Origin: Chlorobiaceae bacterium
GTDB lineage: Bacteria > Bacteroidota > Chlorobiia > Chlorobiales > Chlorobiaceae
Assembly (NCBI GenBank): GCA_013334865.1
Contig: JAAXWS010000004.1
Location: 1 to 64,000, forward strand
DNA: 64,000 bases
Direction: 5' to 3'
The notes beneath the pieces were generated by a model, which did not search any database, was not told the DNA's origin, and saw only the letters and a program-made list of their open reading frames with translations. Of this stretch, positions 8,995 through 18,928 are shown one piece after another (position 1 is the stretch's first letter; every line of letters starts with the position of its first letter). A program made the translations under genes and the position numbers.

Positions 8995-9567
8995 ATGATC
9001 ATCCTGGGGGTCGATCCCGGAAGCCGCATCACCGGTTACGGCGTCATCAGCGGCGGGGATGCGGGCTTTTCGGTGCTCGCTTGCGGCGTCGTCCGCATGA
9101 AGGGTTCGATGCCCCTTCCAGAGAGGATCGGCATGATCTGGAGCGGGCTCGAGGAGGTTGTCGCCGCGACACGGCCCGACGGCATCGCGATCGAAACCGC
9201 GTTCGTCGGCCGCAACGTCCGGAGCGCCCTGATCCTCGGACAGGTTCGAGGAGCGGTGATCGCCCTCGCCGCGCGCAACGGCCTGCCGGTGCGCGAGTAT
9301 GCGCCGAGGGAGGTCAAGATGGCCGTTACGGGCTACGGATCGGCCGGCAAGGAGCAGGTTGCATCGATGCTTACCCGGATGCTTTCGCTGGGAGGGAAGC
9401 CTATGCCTTCCGACGCGACTGATGCTCTTGGTATCGCTTTCTGCGAACTTTCGAGGAGCGGCACGGACCGCGCCGGCAGCCAGGTTTCAAGCCCGTTGCC
9501 AGGCAGGAAAAGGAAAAAACAGGGGTGGTCGGACTTCATCGGCGATCATCCCGAACTGGTTGCCTGA
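8995..9567 (+). CDS. ruvC: Holliday junction resolvase RuvC
   Basis: A 190-residue endonuclease that cuts Holliday junctions after RuvAB branch migration. The catalytic acidic residues are all in place: Asp7 in LGVDPGS, Glu67 in AIETAF, and Asp140 and Asp143 in [10 protein letters not shown]. It starts three bases after yebC stops, so the two are cotranscribed. ruvB is in this window at 39922 but not adjacent, and no ruvA is seen. The C-terminal 30 residues are basic and variable. Confidence 0.95.
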   Translation: MIILGVDPGSRITGYGVISGGDAGFSVLACGVVRMKGSMPLPERIGMIWSGLEEVVAATRPDGIAIETAFVGRNVRSALILGQVRGAVIALAARNGLPVREYAPREVKMAVTGYGSAGKEQVASMLTRMLSLGGKPMPSDATDALGIAFCELSRSGTDRAGSQVSSPLPGRKRKKQGWSDFIGDHPELVA

Positions 9568-9622
9568 ATGGCCAGTCAAGGCTGGTGACCACGCTGACTT
9601 AATGACCTAAACGCAACAAGCC

Positions 9623-10177
9623 GTGCAGGGACGCATTGTCAATCTCCCGAATTTCCTGAGCTTCCTGAGGATCCTCCTGATCCCCGGGTTCCTCTACCTT
9701 CTCCACATGGGCAGGAGTGGAGAGGCCTTCGCCGTCATGATCGTCGCACTGCTTACCGACTGGTTCGACGGCCGGGCTGCACGGTGGACCAACGAGGTCA
9801 CCGATATGGGGAAGATCCTCGATCCGCTTGCCGACAAGCTCTGTCTGGCCAGTGTGGCCATCTATTTCCTCTGGAAAGGGGAGCTTCCCGTCTGGTTCGT
9901 GGTGTTCGTCGTCCTGCGCGACCTCGTCATCTTTTTCGGGGCGGCGTGGATCCGCCATCGCCATAATGTGCTTACGACGTCTCTCTGGCCGGGTAAGTGG
10001 GCCGTCGGTTTCGTTTCGATGATGTTCATCGCCATGATATGGCCGCACCCGCTGTTTGATCGCTATCCCGTGAAAGAGTTCTTCATGTACCTCTCCGCCG
10101 TGATGCTGTTCTACTCTTTCCTGGAGTACTGCGTCCGCTTCTACCGGATACGGCGCGGGCTCGAATACCGGGCCTGA
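9623..10177 (+). CDS. pgsA: CDP-alcohol phosphatidyltransferase (probable phosphatidylglycerophosphate synthase)
   Basis: A 184-residue integral membrane enzyme. The CDP-alcohol phosphotransferase signature is complete at about residues 54-77: DG-x2-AR-x8-G-x3-D-x3-D, read as DGRAAR, then G, DPLAD. NLPNFLSFLRILLIPGF at the N-terminus is typical of PgsA, which transfers phosphatidyl from CDP-diacylglycerol to glycerol 3-phosphate on the way to phosphatidylglycerol, a major lipid of chlorosome-bearing membranes. Four or five hydrophobic helices follow. Cardiolipin or phosphatidylserine synthase is less likely from length and N-terminus. It lies 55 bp after ruvC. Confidence 0.85.
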   Translation: MQGRIVNLPNFLSFLRILLIPGFLYLLHMGRSGEAFAVMIVALLTDWFDGRAARWTNEVTDMGKILDPLADKLCLASVAIYFLWKGELPVWFVVFVVLRDLVIFFGAAWIRHRHNVLTTSLWPGKWAVGFVSMMFIAMIWPHPLFDRYPVKEFFMYLSAVMLFYSFLEYCVRFYRIRRGLEYRA

Positions 10178-10350
10178 TCGCACTTGCCGCTTAGTCCCGC
10201 AGCCCTCCAGCCCCGTCCCTGAAGCCCGTCCTGCCTTATGCCCGTTTGTTAACGCACTGAATATGGATGAATGTATACAAAGCCATCGCGGGCTTATGTA
10301 TGGATTTGTATAAGTGCAATTAAAATAATCTTTTATAGGTCACGCTCGGG

Positions 10351-10426
10351 TGTTTTGGCCAGGTGTGGAAAATGTGGATAACTTGTTGGCAACCTGTTGG
10401 CCAGGGTGTTGGCAAGGTGTGGAGAA
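10351..10426 (-). promoter_or_regulatory. Cluster of DnaA-box-like sites
   Basis: On the minus strand there is a perfect DnaA box TTATCCACA (plus-strand TGTGGATAA at 10373-10381), with TTTTCCACA directly beside it (10364-10372) and TTCTCCACA at 10418-10426, each one mismatch away. Two boxes end longer direct repeats, TGTTTTGGCCAGGTGTGGA and TGTTGGCAAGGTGTGGA. An AT-rich segment lies to the left. The arrangement resembles a replication origin or a DnaA titration site; dnaA itself is not in the window. Confidence 0.55.
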
Positions 10427-10486
10427 CACGGGAGAACCCCGGATTTATGCGTATCCGTGGACATATCCCAACCCAACCACGCCTCC

Positions 10487-10513
10487 CCTGTCGGGGCAGG
10501 CCCCTGTGCGCCC
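10487..10513. repeat. GGGGCAGGCCCCT dispersed repeat, copy 1
   Basis: The core CGGGGCAGGCCCCTGTGC is palindromic (GGGGC, AG, GCCCC type) and matches, on the opposite strand, the sequence at 55593-55623. Confidence 0.5.
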
Positions 10514-10533
10514 GTTCGATCGGCAAAAAAAAA

Positions 10534-10559
10534 GACCGTCCCGATCAGCCGGGACGGTC
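10534..10559 (-). terminator. Terminator of lpxC-fabZ
   Basis: A perfect 10-bp stem GACCGTCCCG / CGGGACGGTC with a six-base loop, flanked by nine A on the left and five T on the right. It would stop minus-strand transcripts from lpxC-fabZ 35 bases after the stop codon and could also act on the plus strand. Confidence 0.85.
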
Positions 10560-10593
10560 CTTTTTCATGCAAGGGGTCGGATTGCGGAAAGGG

Positions 10594-11997
10594 TCAGCCT
10601 TTCTTGTTCATGACCGTGGCCATGAGTGAGGCTTCACAGACCAGTTCGCCCCTGACATATGCCTTGGCGTCGAACTGGCAGACGGACCTGCGCTTGTTGG
10701 TCATGACGGCCTCGATGACGAGCGTATCGCCGGGCAGCACCGGTTTGCGGAACCTCGCCTTGTCGATGCCCATGAAGAAGACCACTGAATCCTTGATGTT
10801 CTCGTTGCCGTTCAGCATCATGATGCCGCCGGTCTGTGCCATGGCCTCGATGATCAGCACGCCGGGCATGACCGGGTTGCCGGGGAAGTGGCCCTGGAAG
10901 AATGGCTCGTTCATGGTCACGTTCTTGATCGCCACGATCTTCTCGTCGAGGGTGAACTCGACGATCTTGTCGATCAGGAGGAACGGGTAGCGGTGCGGAA
11001 GGATGTTCAGGATGGCGTTGATGTCGAAGATCACGCCGGCCTTCTTCTCGTGCTGGAACTGGCGTGCGAGCTTGTTCCTGTCGGCATACTTCTTGAGCTG
11101 CCTGACGAACTCGACGTTCGAAGCGTGCCCCGGCCTGGCGGCAAGCACCTGCGCCTTGACCGGCATGCCGAGCAGTGCCATGTCGCCGAGCAGGTCGAGC
11201 AGTTTGTGGCGCGCCGGCTCGTTCGGGAAGCGCAGTTCGCGGTTGTTCAGGATGCCGTTGTTGCCGAGCACGAGGCGTGCGGCATCGACGCCGATCTTGT
11301 CGGCAAGCTCCTGGATCTGCTGCTGGTCGAGCTGGCGGTCGACGATGACAATCGCGTTGTCGACGTCGCCGCCCTTGATGATGCCCTGGCTGGCGAGCGC
11401 TTCCACTTCGCTCAGGAAGCAGAAGGTGCGGCACGGGGCGAAATCACCGAGGAACTCCTTGTTGAGGTCAAACAGGCCGGAGTGCTGGGAGCCGAGGGCA
11501 GGGTTCTTGTAGTCGACCATGACGGTGGTCCGGAAGCCGTCAAGGGGCAGTGCCACGATATCGACCCCCTGTTCGGCGTTGTGGAACTCGATGGTCTCGT
11601 CGATGACCAGGTAGTTTTTCGGTTCGTCCTGCTCGGCGATGCCTGCAGAAAGGATGGCGTCGGCGAACGGGCGGGCGCTGCCGTCCATGACCGGGGGTTC
11701 CGGGCCGCTGAGCTCGATGCGGCAGTTGTCGATCTGCAGTCCGTACAGCGCAGCCAGCACATGTTCGGTCGTGTGCACCTTCACCTCGCCGATGGCGATG
11801 GTCGTGCCGCGGCGGACATCCACCACATGGTCGATCAGCGCCGGGATCTCTGGACAGTCGATGATGTCGTTGCGGACGAAGGTGTAGCCGTAGTTGGCCG
11901 GGGCTGGCTTGAAGGTGATCGTGCACTCCTGACCGGTGTGGAGGCCGATGCCCTGGAGGGAGACCTCGTTCTGGAGTGTGCGCTGATGGATGAGCAT
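10594..11997 (-). CDS. lpxC/fabZ: Bifunctional LpxC deacetylase / FabZ dehydratase
   Basis: A 467-residue fusion. Residues 1-300 are LpxC, the zinc UDP-3-O-acyl-GlcNAc deacetylase that commits lipid A synthesis, with the HTTEH motif (His79) and the HKLLDLLGD zinc-site segment. Residues 327-467 are FabZ, the (3R)-hydroxyacyl-ACP dehydratase, with catalytic His335 in LPHRYPF and Glu384 in [10 protein letters not shown]. Such fusions are known in Bacteroidetes/Chlorobi and couple competition for hydroxyacyl-ACP between lipid A and membrane fatty acids. It lies 77 bp downstream of the inositol monophosphatase gene and has a strong terminator. Confidence 0.96.
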   Translation of the reverse strand: MLIHQRTLQNEVSLQGIGLHTGQECTITFKPAPANYGYTFVRNDIIDCPEIPALIDHVVDVRRGTTIAIGEVKVHTTEHVLAALYGLQIDNCRIELSGPEPPVMDGSARPFADAILSAGIAEQDEPKNYLVIDETIEFHNAEQGVDIVALPLDGFRTTVMVDYKNPALGSQHSGLFDLNKEFLGDFAPCRTFCFLSEVEALASQGIIKGGDVDNAIVIVDRQLDQQQIQELADKIGVDAARLVLGNNGILNNRELRFPNEPARHKLLDLLGDMALLGMPVKAQVLAARPGHASNVEFVRQLKKYADRNKLARQFQHEKKAGVIFDINAILNILPHRYPFLLIDKIVEFTLDEKIVAIKNVTMNEPFFQGHFPGNPVMPGVLIIEAMAQTGGIMMLNGNENIKDSVVFFMGIDKARFRKPVLPGDTLVIEAVMTNKRRSVCQFDAKAYVRGELVCEASLMATVMNKKG

Positions 11998-12074
11998 GGG
12001 CGGAATGGCTAAGTGATAAAAGGTGGAAGATACGAAAGCGCGCCGTTCTCTTCAAATAGGTCCCCGCAAGGGTG

Positions 12075-12890
12075 TCAGAGGCCCTTGTCCTTCCGGAGTT
12101 CCCCTTCGAAATTCCTTCGAGCCATGTCGAGCAGCATCGGATGGGTAACGGGACTGCCGGCAAGGATGCTCGAGTGCGCGAAGAGATCTTCGCTGCCGTC
12201 GAAGCCGGTGACGATTCCGCCTGCTTCGCGGACCAGGAGGACGCCGGCGGCGAAGTCCCATGGGTACAGGCGGTACTCCCAGAAGCCGTCGAACCGGCCT
12301 GCGGCCGTGTAGGCGAGATCGATGGCTGCCGAGCCGGCGCGCCTGATCCCGGCCGAATCGCGGATCACCTCCCGCATCATGGCCACGTAGGCGTCGAGGT
12401 AGTGGTACTCCTTGAAGGGAAGGCCGGTGGCGAACATGAAGATCTCCTTCGAATCCCTCCCGGAGACCCGTATCCTTTCACCATTCAGGAACGCCCCTCC
12501 GCCTTTCGAAGCGGTGAACAGCTCGTCGAGCACCGGCTGGTAGACCACCCCGGCGAGCAGGTCGCCGTCGGCGCCCCGGAGCCCGATGCTGATGGCGAAG
12601 ACCGGGAAGGAGTGGATGAAATTCAAGGTTCCGTCGAGGGGGTCGACGATCCAGGTCCGGCCGGAGGTACCGTCGTTGAGGGTGCCCTCCTCGCAGAGCA
12701 GGCTGTCGTCCGGAAAGGCCCCGACGATAATCGACGTGATGGTCGCTTCGCACTGCCGGTCCACATCCGTGACGAAGTCCTTGAACTCCTTGGCGACGAT
12801 CTCCGGGCTGGAGAGTTCGCCGAAGCGTGAGCGGGTGATGGTCCCGGCTGCCCTCGCGGCCCTGACGGCGATGTCGAGTTCCTTGTTCAT
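12075..12890 (-). CDS. Inositol monophosphatase family protein
   Basis: A 271-residue member of the IMPase/SuhB/CysQ fold. The metal-binding motifs are present: the EEG segment (CEEGT), DPLDGT-LNF and the C-terminal YPWDFAAG motif. It probably hydrolyses a small phosphate ester such as inositol 1-phosphate; a SuhB- or HisN-like use cannot be excluded. The start at 12890 (MNKELDIAVRAARAAG) was chosen because the alternative upstream ATG at 12983 adds 31 residues unlike the family. It lies upstream of lpxC-fabZ on the same strand. Confidence 0.88.
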   Translation of the reverse strand: MNKELDIAVRAARAAGTITRSRFGELSSPEIVAKEFKDFVTDVDRQCEATITSIIVGAFPDDSLLCEEGTLNDGTSGRTWIVDPLDGTLNFIHSFPVFAISIGLRGADGDLLAGVVYQPVLDELFTASKGGGAFLNGERIRVSGRDSKEIFMFATGLPFKEYHYLDAYVAMMREVIRDSAGIRRAGSAAIDLAYTAAGRFDGFWEYRLYPWDFAAGVLLVREAGGIVTGFDGSEDLFAHSSILAGSPVTHPMLLDMARRNFEGELRKDKGL

Positions 12891-13094
12891 GATGCTGGAT
12901 GCTGGATGATTGACGCATGCGCAGGCAATATATGAATTGCGGCGCAGATACGCACGCCGCCGGTCCAGGCGGCGAAAAACCACCTCTTGGTCATCTGGCG
13001 GGAATTATCAGTACTCTCAGGTGTTATGAAAGGTATGAAGCAACGTTAACCTTCGCCTTCCCCCATAGGGCCTTGGCGAGAAAACCGGATCGGC

Positions 13095-13571
13095 ATGAAC
13101 AACAAACTCCTCACCGCGGGACTCTGCGTAGCGATCTGCATGCTCTTCGCTTTTGCAGGAAGCCTGTTTACCCCTGAACCGGGGTCATGGTACTACACGA
13201 CCCTGAACAAGCCTGCCTGGAATCCGCCGGACTGGCTCTTCCCGCCGGTCTGGACCGTGCTGTTCGTGCTCATGGGCGTGTCGCTCTCCCTGGTGCTCAA
13301 CGTGGGAATGCAGCAGAAAGAGGTCAGGGCCGGGGTGATGCTTTTCGGCCTCCAGCTGCTTCTGAACCTCGGATGGTCCGCTTCGTTTTTCGGCCTGAGG
13401 TCGCCCCTTGCGGGTTTCATCGAAATCCTGGTGCTCTGGAGCGGTATCGTGGCGACCATCGTCGCTTTCGGCAGGGTATCCAGGCCTGCCGCACTGCTGC
13501 TGGTGCCCTACCTCTGCTGGGTCAGCTTCGCCTCGTACCTGAACTTCACGATTCTGCAGCTGAATCCGTGA
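13095..13571 (+). CDS. tspO: TspO/MBR family membrane protein
   Basis: A 158-residue five-helix membrane protein of the tryptophan-rich sensory protein family. The conserved first loop KPAWNPPDWLFPPVWTVLF (about 35-53) and the tryptophan-rich pattern are clear. Members bind porphyrins, and in Rhodobacter TspO tunes expression of photopigment genes in response to oxygen. A similar role in an anaerobic phototroph is inference only. It is convergent with the DUF4405 gene, with just ten bases between the two stops. Confidence 0.92.
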   Translation: MNNKLLTAGLCVAICMLFAFAGSLFTPEPGSWYYTTLNKPAWNPPDWLFPPVWTVLFVLMGVSLSLVLNVGMQQKEVRAGVMLFGLQLLLNLGWSASFFGLRSPLAGFIEILVLWSGIVATIVAFGRVSRPAALLLVPYLCWVSFASYLNFTILQLNP

Positions 13572-13581
13572 CACCTCCCCT

Positions 13582-14070
13582 TCACTCGAACAGCGCTTCA
13601 AGCACCTGGGCGTCCTTTTTTCCGTTCGTGGCGGCGATCGCCTTGATGCTCTCGGTCGGGTTGCCGACCCTGATTCCTCTCTTTTCAAGCTTCTCTACGG
13701 CCTGGGCGGGCGTCAGACGGGCGACCGGGGCGACCGTTTCCACGGAGGCCGATGCCAGGGCTTTACCGGCTTTCATGAACGGGTTGCCGTGCCCTTCCTG
13801 GATGGGTGCGGTGACTGACGCTACGGCGATGACCACTCCTGCGGAAATGATGGCCAATGCGGACTTTTTCGAGAAATAGCCGGTGAAGCTTTTCCAGTGC
13901 GATGCCGTGTGGAGGGTCGCCCCGGCCACGAGCGCCCAGCTCAGCCATTCATGGGCCGGTTTGACCAGACCGCCCTCCTTGTGGAAGAAGAGGAGGATGC
14001 CGGTGATTCCCGAGATGATGAATGCGGAGATGATCAGCGGGGTTGCCCAGGATTTGAGCGTCGGTTTCAT
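13582..14070 (-). CDS. DUF4405-like small membrane protein
   Basis: A protein of 162 residues from the chosen start MKPTLKSW; an upstream ATG at 14130 would add 20 polar residues. Two membrane segments fill the first 50 residues and a third lies near 70-88. Histidines in FFHKEG, PAHEW and LHTASHW sit at helix ends, as in DUF4405 and cytochrome b-like membrane proteins, so heme binding is possible but unproven. The C-terminal 45 residues form a small helical domain (LTPAQAVEKLEKRGI, then SIKAIAATNGKKDAQVLEAL) often seen in that family. Function unknown. Confidence 0.65.
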   Translation of the reverse strand: MKPTLKSWATPLIISAFIISGITGILLFFHKEGGLVKPAHEWLSWALVAGATLHTASHWKSFTGYFSKKSALAIISAGVVIAVASVTAPIQEGHGNPFMKAGKALASASVETVAPVARLTPAQAVEKLEKRGIRVGNPTESIKAIAATNGKKDAQVLEALFE

Positions 14071-14155
14071 GGTATCTGTCGTGTTTGTGTCCGTGTTGAC
14101 TTCCTGCCATGTTTGACGATGCCTGGTCATGATTCTGGCGGAATAAATGAAAAAA

Positions 14156-14182
14156 GCGAGGGCGGTCTGGTGCCGCCCTCGC
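14156..14182 (-). terminator. Terminator of acs
   Basis: A perfect 10-bp stem GCGAGGGCGG / CCGCCCTCGC with a seven-base loop, A run on the left and T run on the right, 28 bases beyond the acs stop. Confidence 0.85.
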
Positions 14183-14210
14183 TTTTCGTTATCCGATCCT
14201 CGACGGAGCC

Positions 14211-16166
<1,956 letters not shown>

Positions 16167-16264
16167 TGATAAAACGGGTTTGTTTTTTGAAAAAAAAAGA
16201 TAACCACCCTCCGTAAGGGTGATTACAGCTAACAGACGAATGGTCTCAGCCGGTAGGATAAGAA

Positions 16265-16287
16265 AAGGGCCCGGCTGAAAGGCCCTT
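16265..16287 (-). terminator. Probable terminator of leuS
   Basis: A 7-bp stem AAGGGCC / GGCCCTT with a nine-base loop, preceded on the plus strand by a short A run that would be a U tract for leuS transcripts. It lies about 90 bases after the leuS stop, and also just upstream of acs. Confidence 0.6.
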
Positions 16288-16375
16288 CATGATCGTTAAT
16301 ACCCAATTTACGTAAAAAAAAACGATGATACCAACAGGTGGTGGCGATTGGTGGCAGTATGGCCGACAGCCCCGC

Positions 16376-18796
16376 TCAGAGGGGCTTGACGGCGAAATTG
16401 ACGAGCTTGCCGGGGACCACGATCTCCTTGACGATCGCCTGTCCCTCGAGGAACTTCACGACGCTCTCGACCTGCTTCGCTTCCCTGAGCAGCTCCTCCT
16501 TCGTGCTCTCAACCGGGGCGTCGAAGGTTCCTCGGAGCTTGCCGTTGACCTGGACGGCGATGGTCACCACGTCGTCCTTCGCAAGCCCGGGGTCGAACAC
16601 CGGCCATGCGGCGCCGCTGATCGAAGCATCGTGGCCCAGAACCTGCCAGAGCTCTTCGGCGATGTGCGGAGCGTAGGGGGCGAGCAGGAGCAGCACCGTT
16701 TCGACCGCCTCGCGGCTGTAGCAGCCCGCCTTGTGCAGCTCGTTGACCAGCACCATCATCTCGGAGATGGCCGTATTGAACTTGAGCAGGTCGGTATCGT
16801 CGCCGATTTTCCGGATTGCCTTGTGGAGCCGCTTCACCACGGCTTCGGCCGGCTTTTCGTCGGTCACCCTCGGCGTTGTTTCGTTTTCGGGGAAGACCAG
16901 CCTCCAGACCTTGCCCAGGAAGCGGCTGATGCCTTCGATGCCGTTGGTGTTCCACGGCTTGACCTGCTCGAGGGGCCCGAGGAACATCTCGTAGAGCCTG
17001 ACGGCGTCGGCGCCGTAGGCGTTCAGGACATGGTCGGCCGGGATGACGTTGCCGCGCGACTTCGACATCTTCTCGTTGTCCTCTCCCAGGATCATGCCCT
17101 GGTTGAAGAGGCGCTGGAAGGGCTCCTTCGTGCTCACTACGCCCAGGTCGAAGAGCACCTTGTGCCAGAACCTCGAGTAGAGCAGGTGCAGCACGGCGTG
17201 CTCGGCGCCGCCGATGTAGAGGTCGACGTTCATCCAGTAGCGCTCCCTGGCTGGGTCGATGAGCTTTTCAGCGTTCTGCGGGTCGATGAAGCGCAGGTAG
17301 TACCAGCAGCTTCCCGCCCACTGCGGCATCGTGTTGGTCTCGCGGCGGAACTTGCCGTGCTCGTCGGAGCCGTACAGCCACTCGTCGATGTTGGCCAGGG
17401 GGGATTCGCCGGTCGAGGTCGGCTGGTAGGCCTCCACCTCCGGCAGGGTCAGCGGGAGTGAGGGCTCGGGGCGCATCGTACCGTCCTCGTAGTGCCTGAT
17501 CGGGATCGGCTCGCCCCAGTAGCGCTGGCGGCTGAAGACCCAGTCCCTGAGCTTGTAGTTGACCTTCCGCTTGCCACGGCCCTTCGATTCGAGCCAGGTT
17601 GCCATGCGGTCGAAGGCCGTTCCGAACGTCAGGCCGTCGATGCTGACCTCGTCGTTCGAGGAGTTCACGCTGACGCTCTCCTTGCCTTCGAAGACCGCCT
17701 CCTGCACGTCGTGCGGGCTTTTGACGACCTCCCTGATCGGCAGGCCGAATTTCTTTGCGAACTCCCAGTCGCGGCTGTCGTGCGCCGGTACGGACATGAT
17801 TGCTCCCGTGCCGTAGCTGGTCAGCACGAAGTCGGAGATCCAGACCGGCAGGGCTTCGCCATTGGCAGGGTTGATCGCGTAGGAGCCGGTGAAGACGCCG
17901 CTTTTCTCCTTCTGCAGGCCGGTGCGCTCGAGCTCGGTCTTCAGCTTGGCCCGTTCGATGTAGGCCTTGACCTCCGTGAGCTGCCGGGCGACGGCCAGCT
18001 TTTCAGCCATGGGGTGCTCGGGCGAGATGACCAGGTAAGTCGCGCCGAACAGGGTGTCGGGGCGGGTGGTGTAGACCTTCAGGTTCGTGCCGTGGCACCG
18101 GAGCTCGAAATCGATCTCGACGCCTTCGGAGCGGCCGATCCAGTTGCGCTGCATCTGCTTGACATTCTCCGGCCAGTCGAGCCCCTCGAGGTCCTCGATG
18201 AGTCGCTCGGCGTAGGCGGTGATCTTCAGCACCCACTGCCGGAGCGGCCTCCTGACGACCGTGTAGCCGTCGGCCAGCTTCTCGTCGACCTCCTCGTTGG
18301 CGAGCACCACCTTGAGCTCCTCGCACCAGTTGACATCAACCTCGGAGACGTAGGCCAGCCCCATTTCGTAGAGCTTCAGGAAGATCCACTGCGTCCACTT
18401 GAAGTAGCCCGGGTCGGTCGTGTTGACCTCGCGGCCCCAGTCGTACGAAAAGCCCATGCTCTTCAGGGTCTCGCGGAAGCTCGAGACGTTCTTTTCGGTG
18501 GTCAGGCGAGGGTGGGTGCCGGTCCTGATGGCGAACTGCTCCGCCGGCAGGCCGAATGCGTCCCATCCCATCGGGTGCAGCACGTTGAAGCCGCGGCTGC
18601 GTTTGAAGCGGGCGATGATGTCTGTGGCGGTGTAGCCTTCGAGGTGGCCTACATGCAGTCCCGACCCGCTCGGGTAGGGGAACATGTCGAGCACGTAGTA
18701 TTTCGGTTTGTCCTGGTCGGTGCCGGTGGCGAAGGTCTCCCGGTCTGCCCATCGGGCCTGCCATTTCCTCTCGATCGCTGAAAAGTCGTACCTCAT
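16376..18796 (-). CDS. leuS: Leucyl-tRNA synthetase
   Basis: An 806-residue class I aminoacyl-tRNA synthetase that charges tRNA-Leu. The HIGH motif is HVGH at residues 48-51 within YPSGSGLHVGHLEGY, and the KMSKS motif is EKMSKSRGN near 570. A CP1 editing domain occupies the middle (about 220-415). The C-terminal anticodon-binding and tail domains are present, so the gene is complete. It is the only tRNA synthetase gene in the window. Confidence 0.97.
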   Translation of the reverse strand: MRYDFSAIERKWQARWADRETFATGTDQDKPKYYVLDMFPYPSGSGLHVGHLEGYTATDIIARFKRSRGFNVLHPMGWDAFGLPAEQFAIRTGTHPRLTTEKNVSSFRETLKSMGFSYDWGREVNTTDPGYFKWTQWIFLKLYEMGLAYVSEVDVNWCEELKVVLANEEVDEKLADGYTVVRRPLRQWVLKITAYAERLIEDLEGLDWPENVKQMQRNWIGRSEGVEIDFELRCHGTNLKVYTTRPDTLFGATYLVISPEHPMAEKLAVARQLTEVKAYIERAKLKTELERTGLQKEKSGVFTGSYAINPANGEALPVWISDFVLTSYGTGAIMSVPAHDSRDWEFAKKFGLPIREVVKSPHDVQEAVFEGKESVSVNSSNDEVSIDGLTFGTAFDRMATWLESKGRGKRKVNYKLRDWVFSRQRYWGEPIPIRHYEDGTMRPEPSLPLTLPEVEAYQPTSTGESPLANIDEWLYGSDEHGKFRRETNTMPQWAGSCWYYLRFIDPQNAEKLIDPARERYWMNVDLYIGGAEHAVLHLLYSRFWHKVLFDLGVVSTKEPFQRLFNQGMILGEDNEKMSKSRGNVIPADHVLNAYGADAVRLYEMFLGPLEQVKPWNTNGIEGISRFLGKVWRLVFPENETTPRVTDEKPAEAVVKRLHKAIRKIGDDTDLLKFNTAISEMMVLVNELHKAGCYSREAVETVLLLLAPYAPHIAEELWQVLGHDASISGAAWPVFDPGLAKDDVVTIAVQVNGKLRGTFDAPVESTKEELLREAKQVESVVKFLEGQAIVKEIVVPGKLVNFAVKPL

Positions 18797-18872
18797 GGTC
18801 GGTGTCTGTTTCGGTATGGGGTCCCTGAAAAATGCCGGAAGATACTCCGGCGGATCGAATGTAACAAAAAAA

Positions 18873-18907
18873 GGCAGTGCAGGCCTGTTGATGGCGCCTG
18901 CACTGCC
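18873..18907 (-). terminator. Terminator of pnp
   Basis: A perfect 12-bp stem GGCAGTGCAGGC / GCCTGCACTGCC with an 11-base loop, and seven A on the left that form a U tract in the pnp transcript, 22 bases after the stop. Confidence 0.85.
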
Positions 18908-18928
18908 TTGGTTATCCTTGCGGTTGCC

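Larger units (their letters stand above)
10178..10593. other. 416-bp gene-free region, oriC-like composition
   Basis: No coding sequence is supported here. From left to right it holds an AT-rich stretch (about 10255-10345), a set of DnaA-box-like nonamers with TGTTGGC direct repeats (10351-10426), a GGGGCAGGCCCCT repeat (10487-10513), and the terminator of lpxC-fabZ (10534-10559). It lies between the 3' ends of two convergent genes, so it is not needed as a promoter region for either. Confidence 0.7.
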
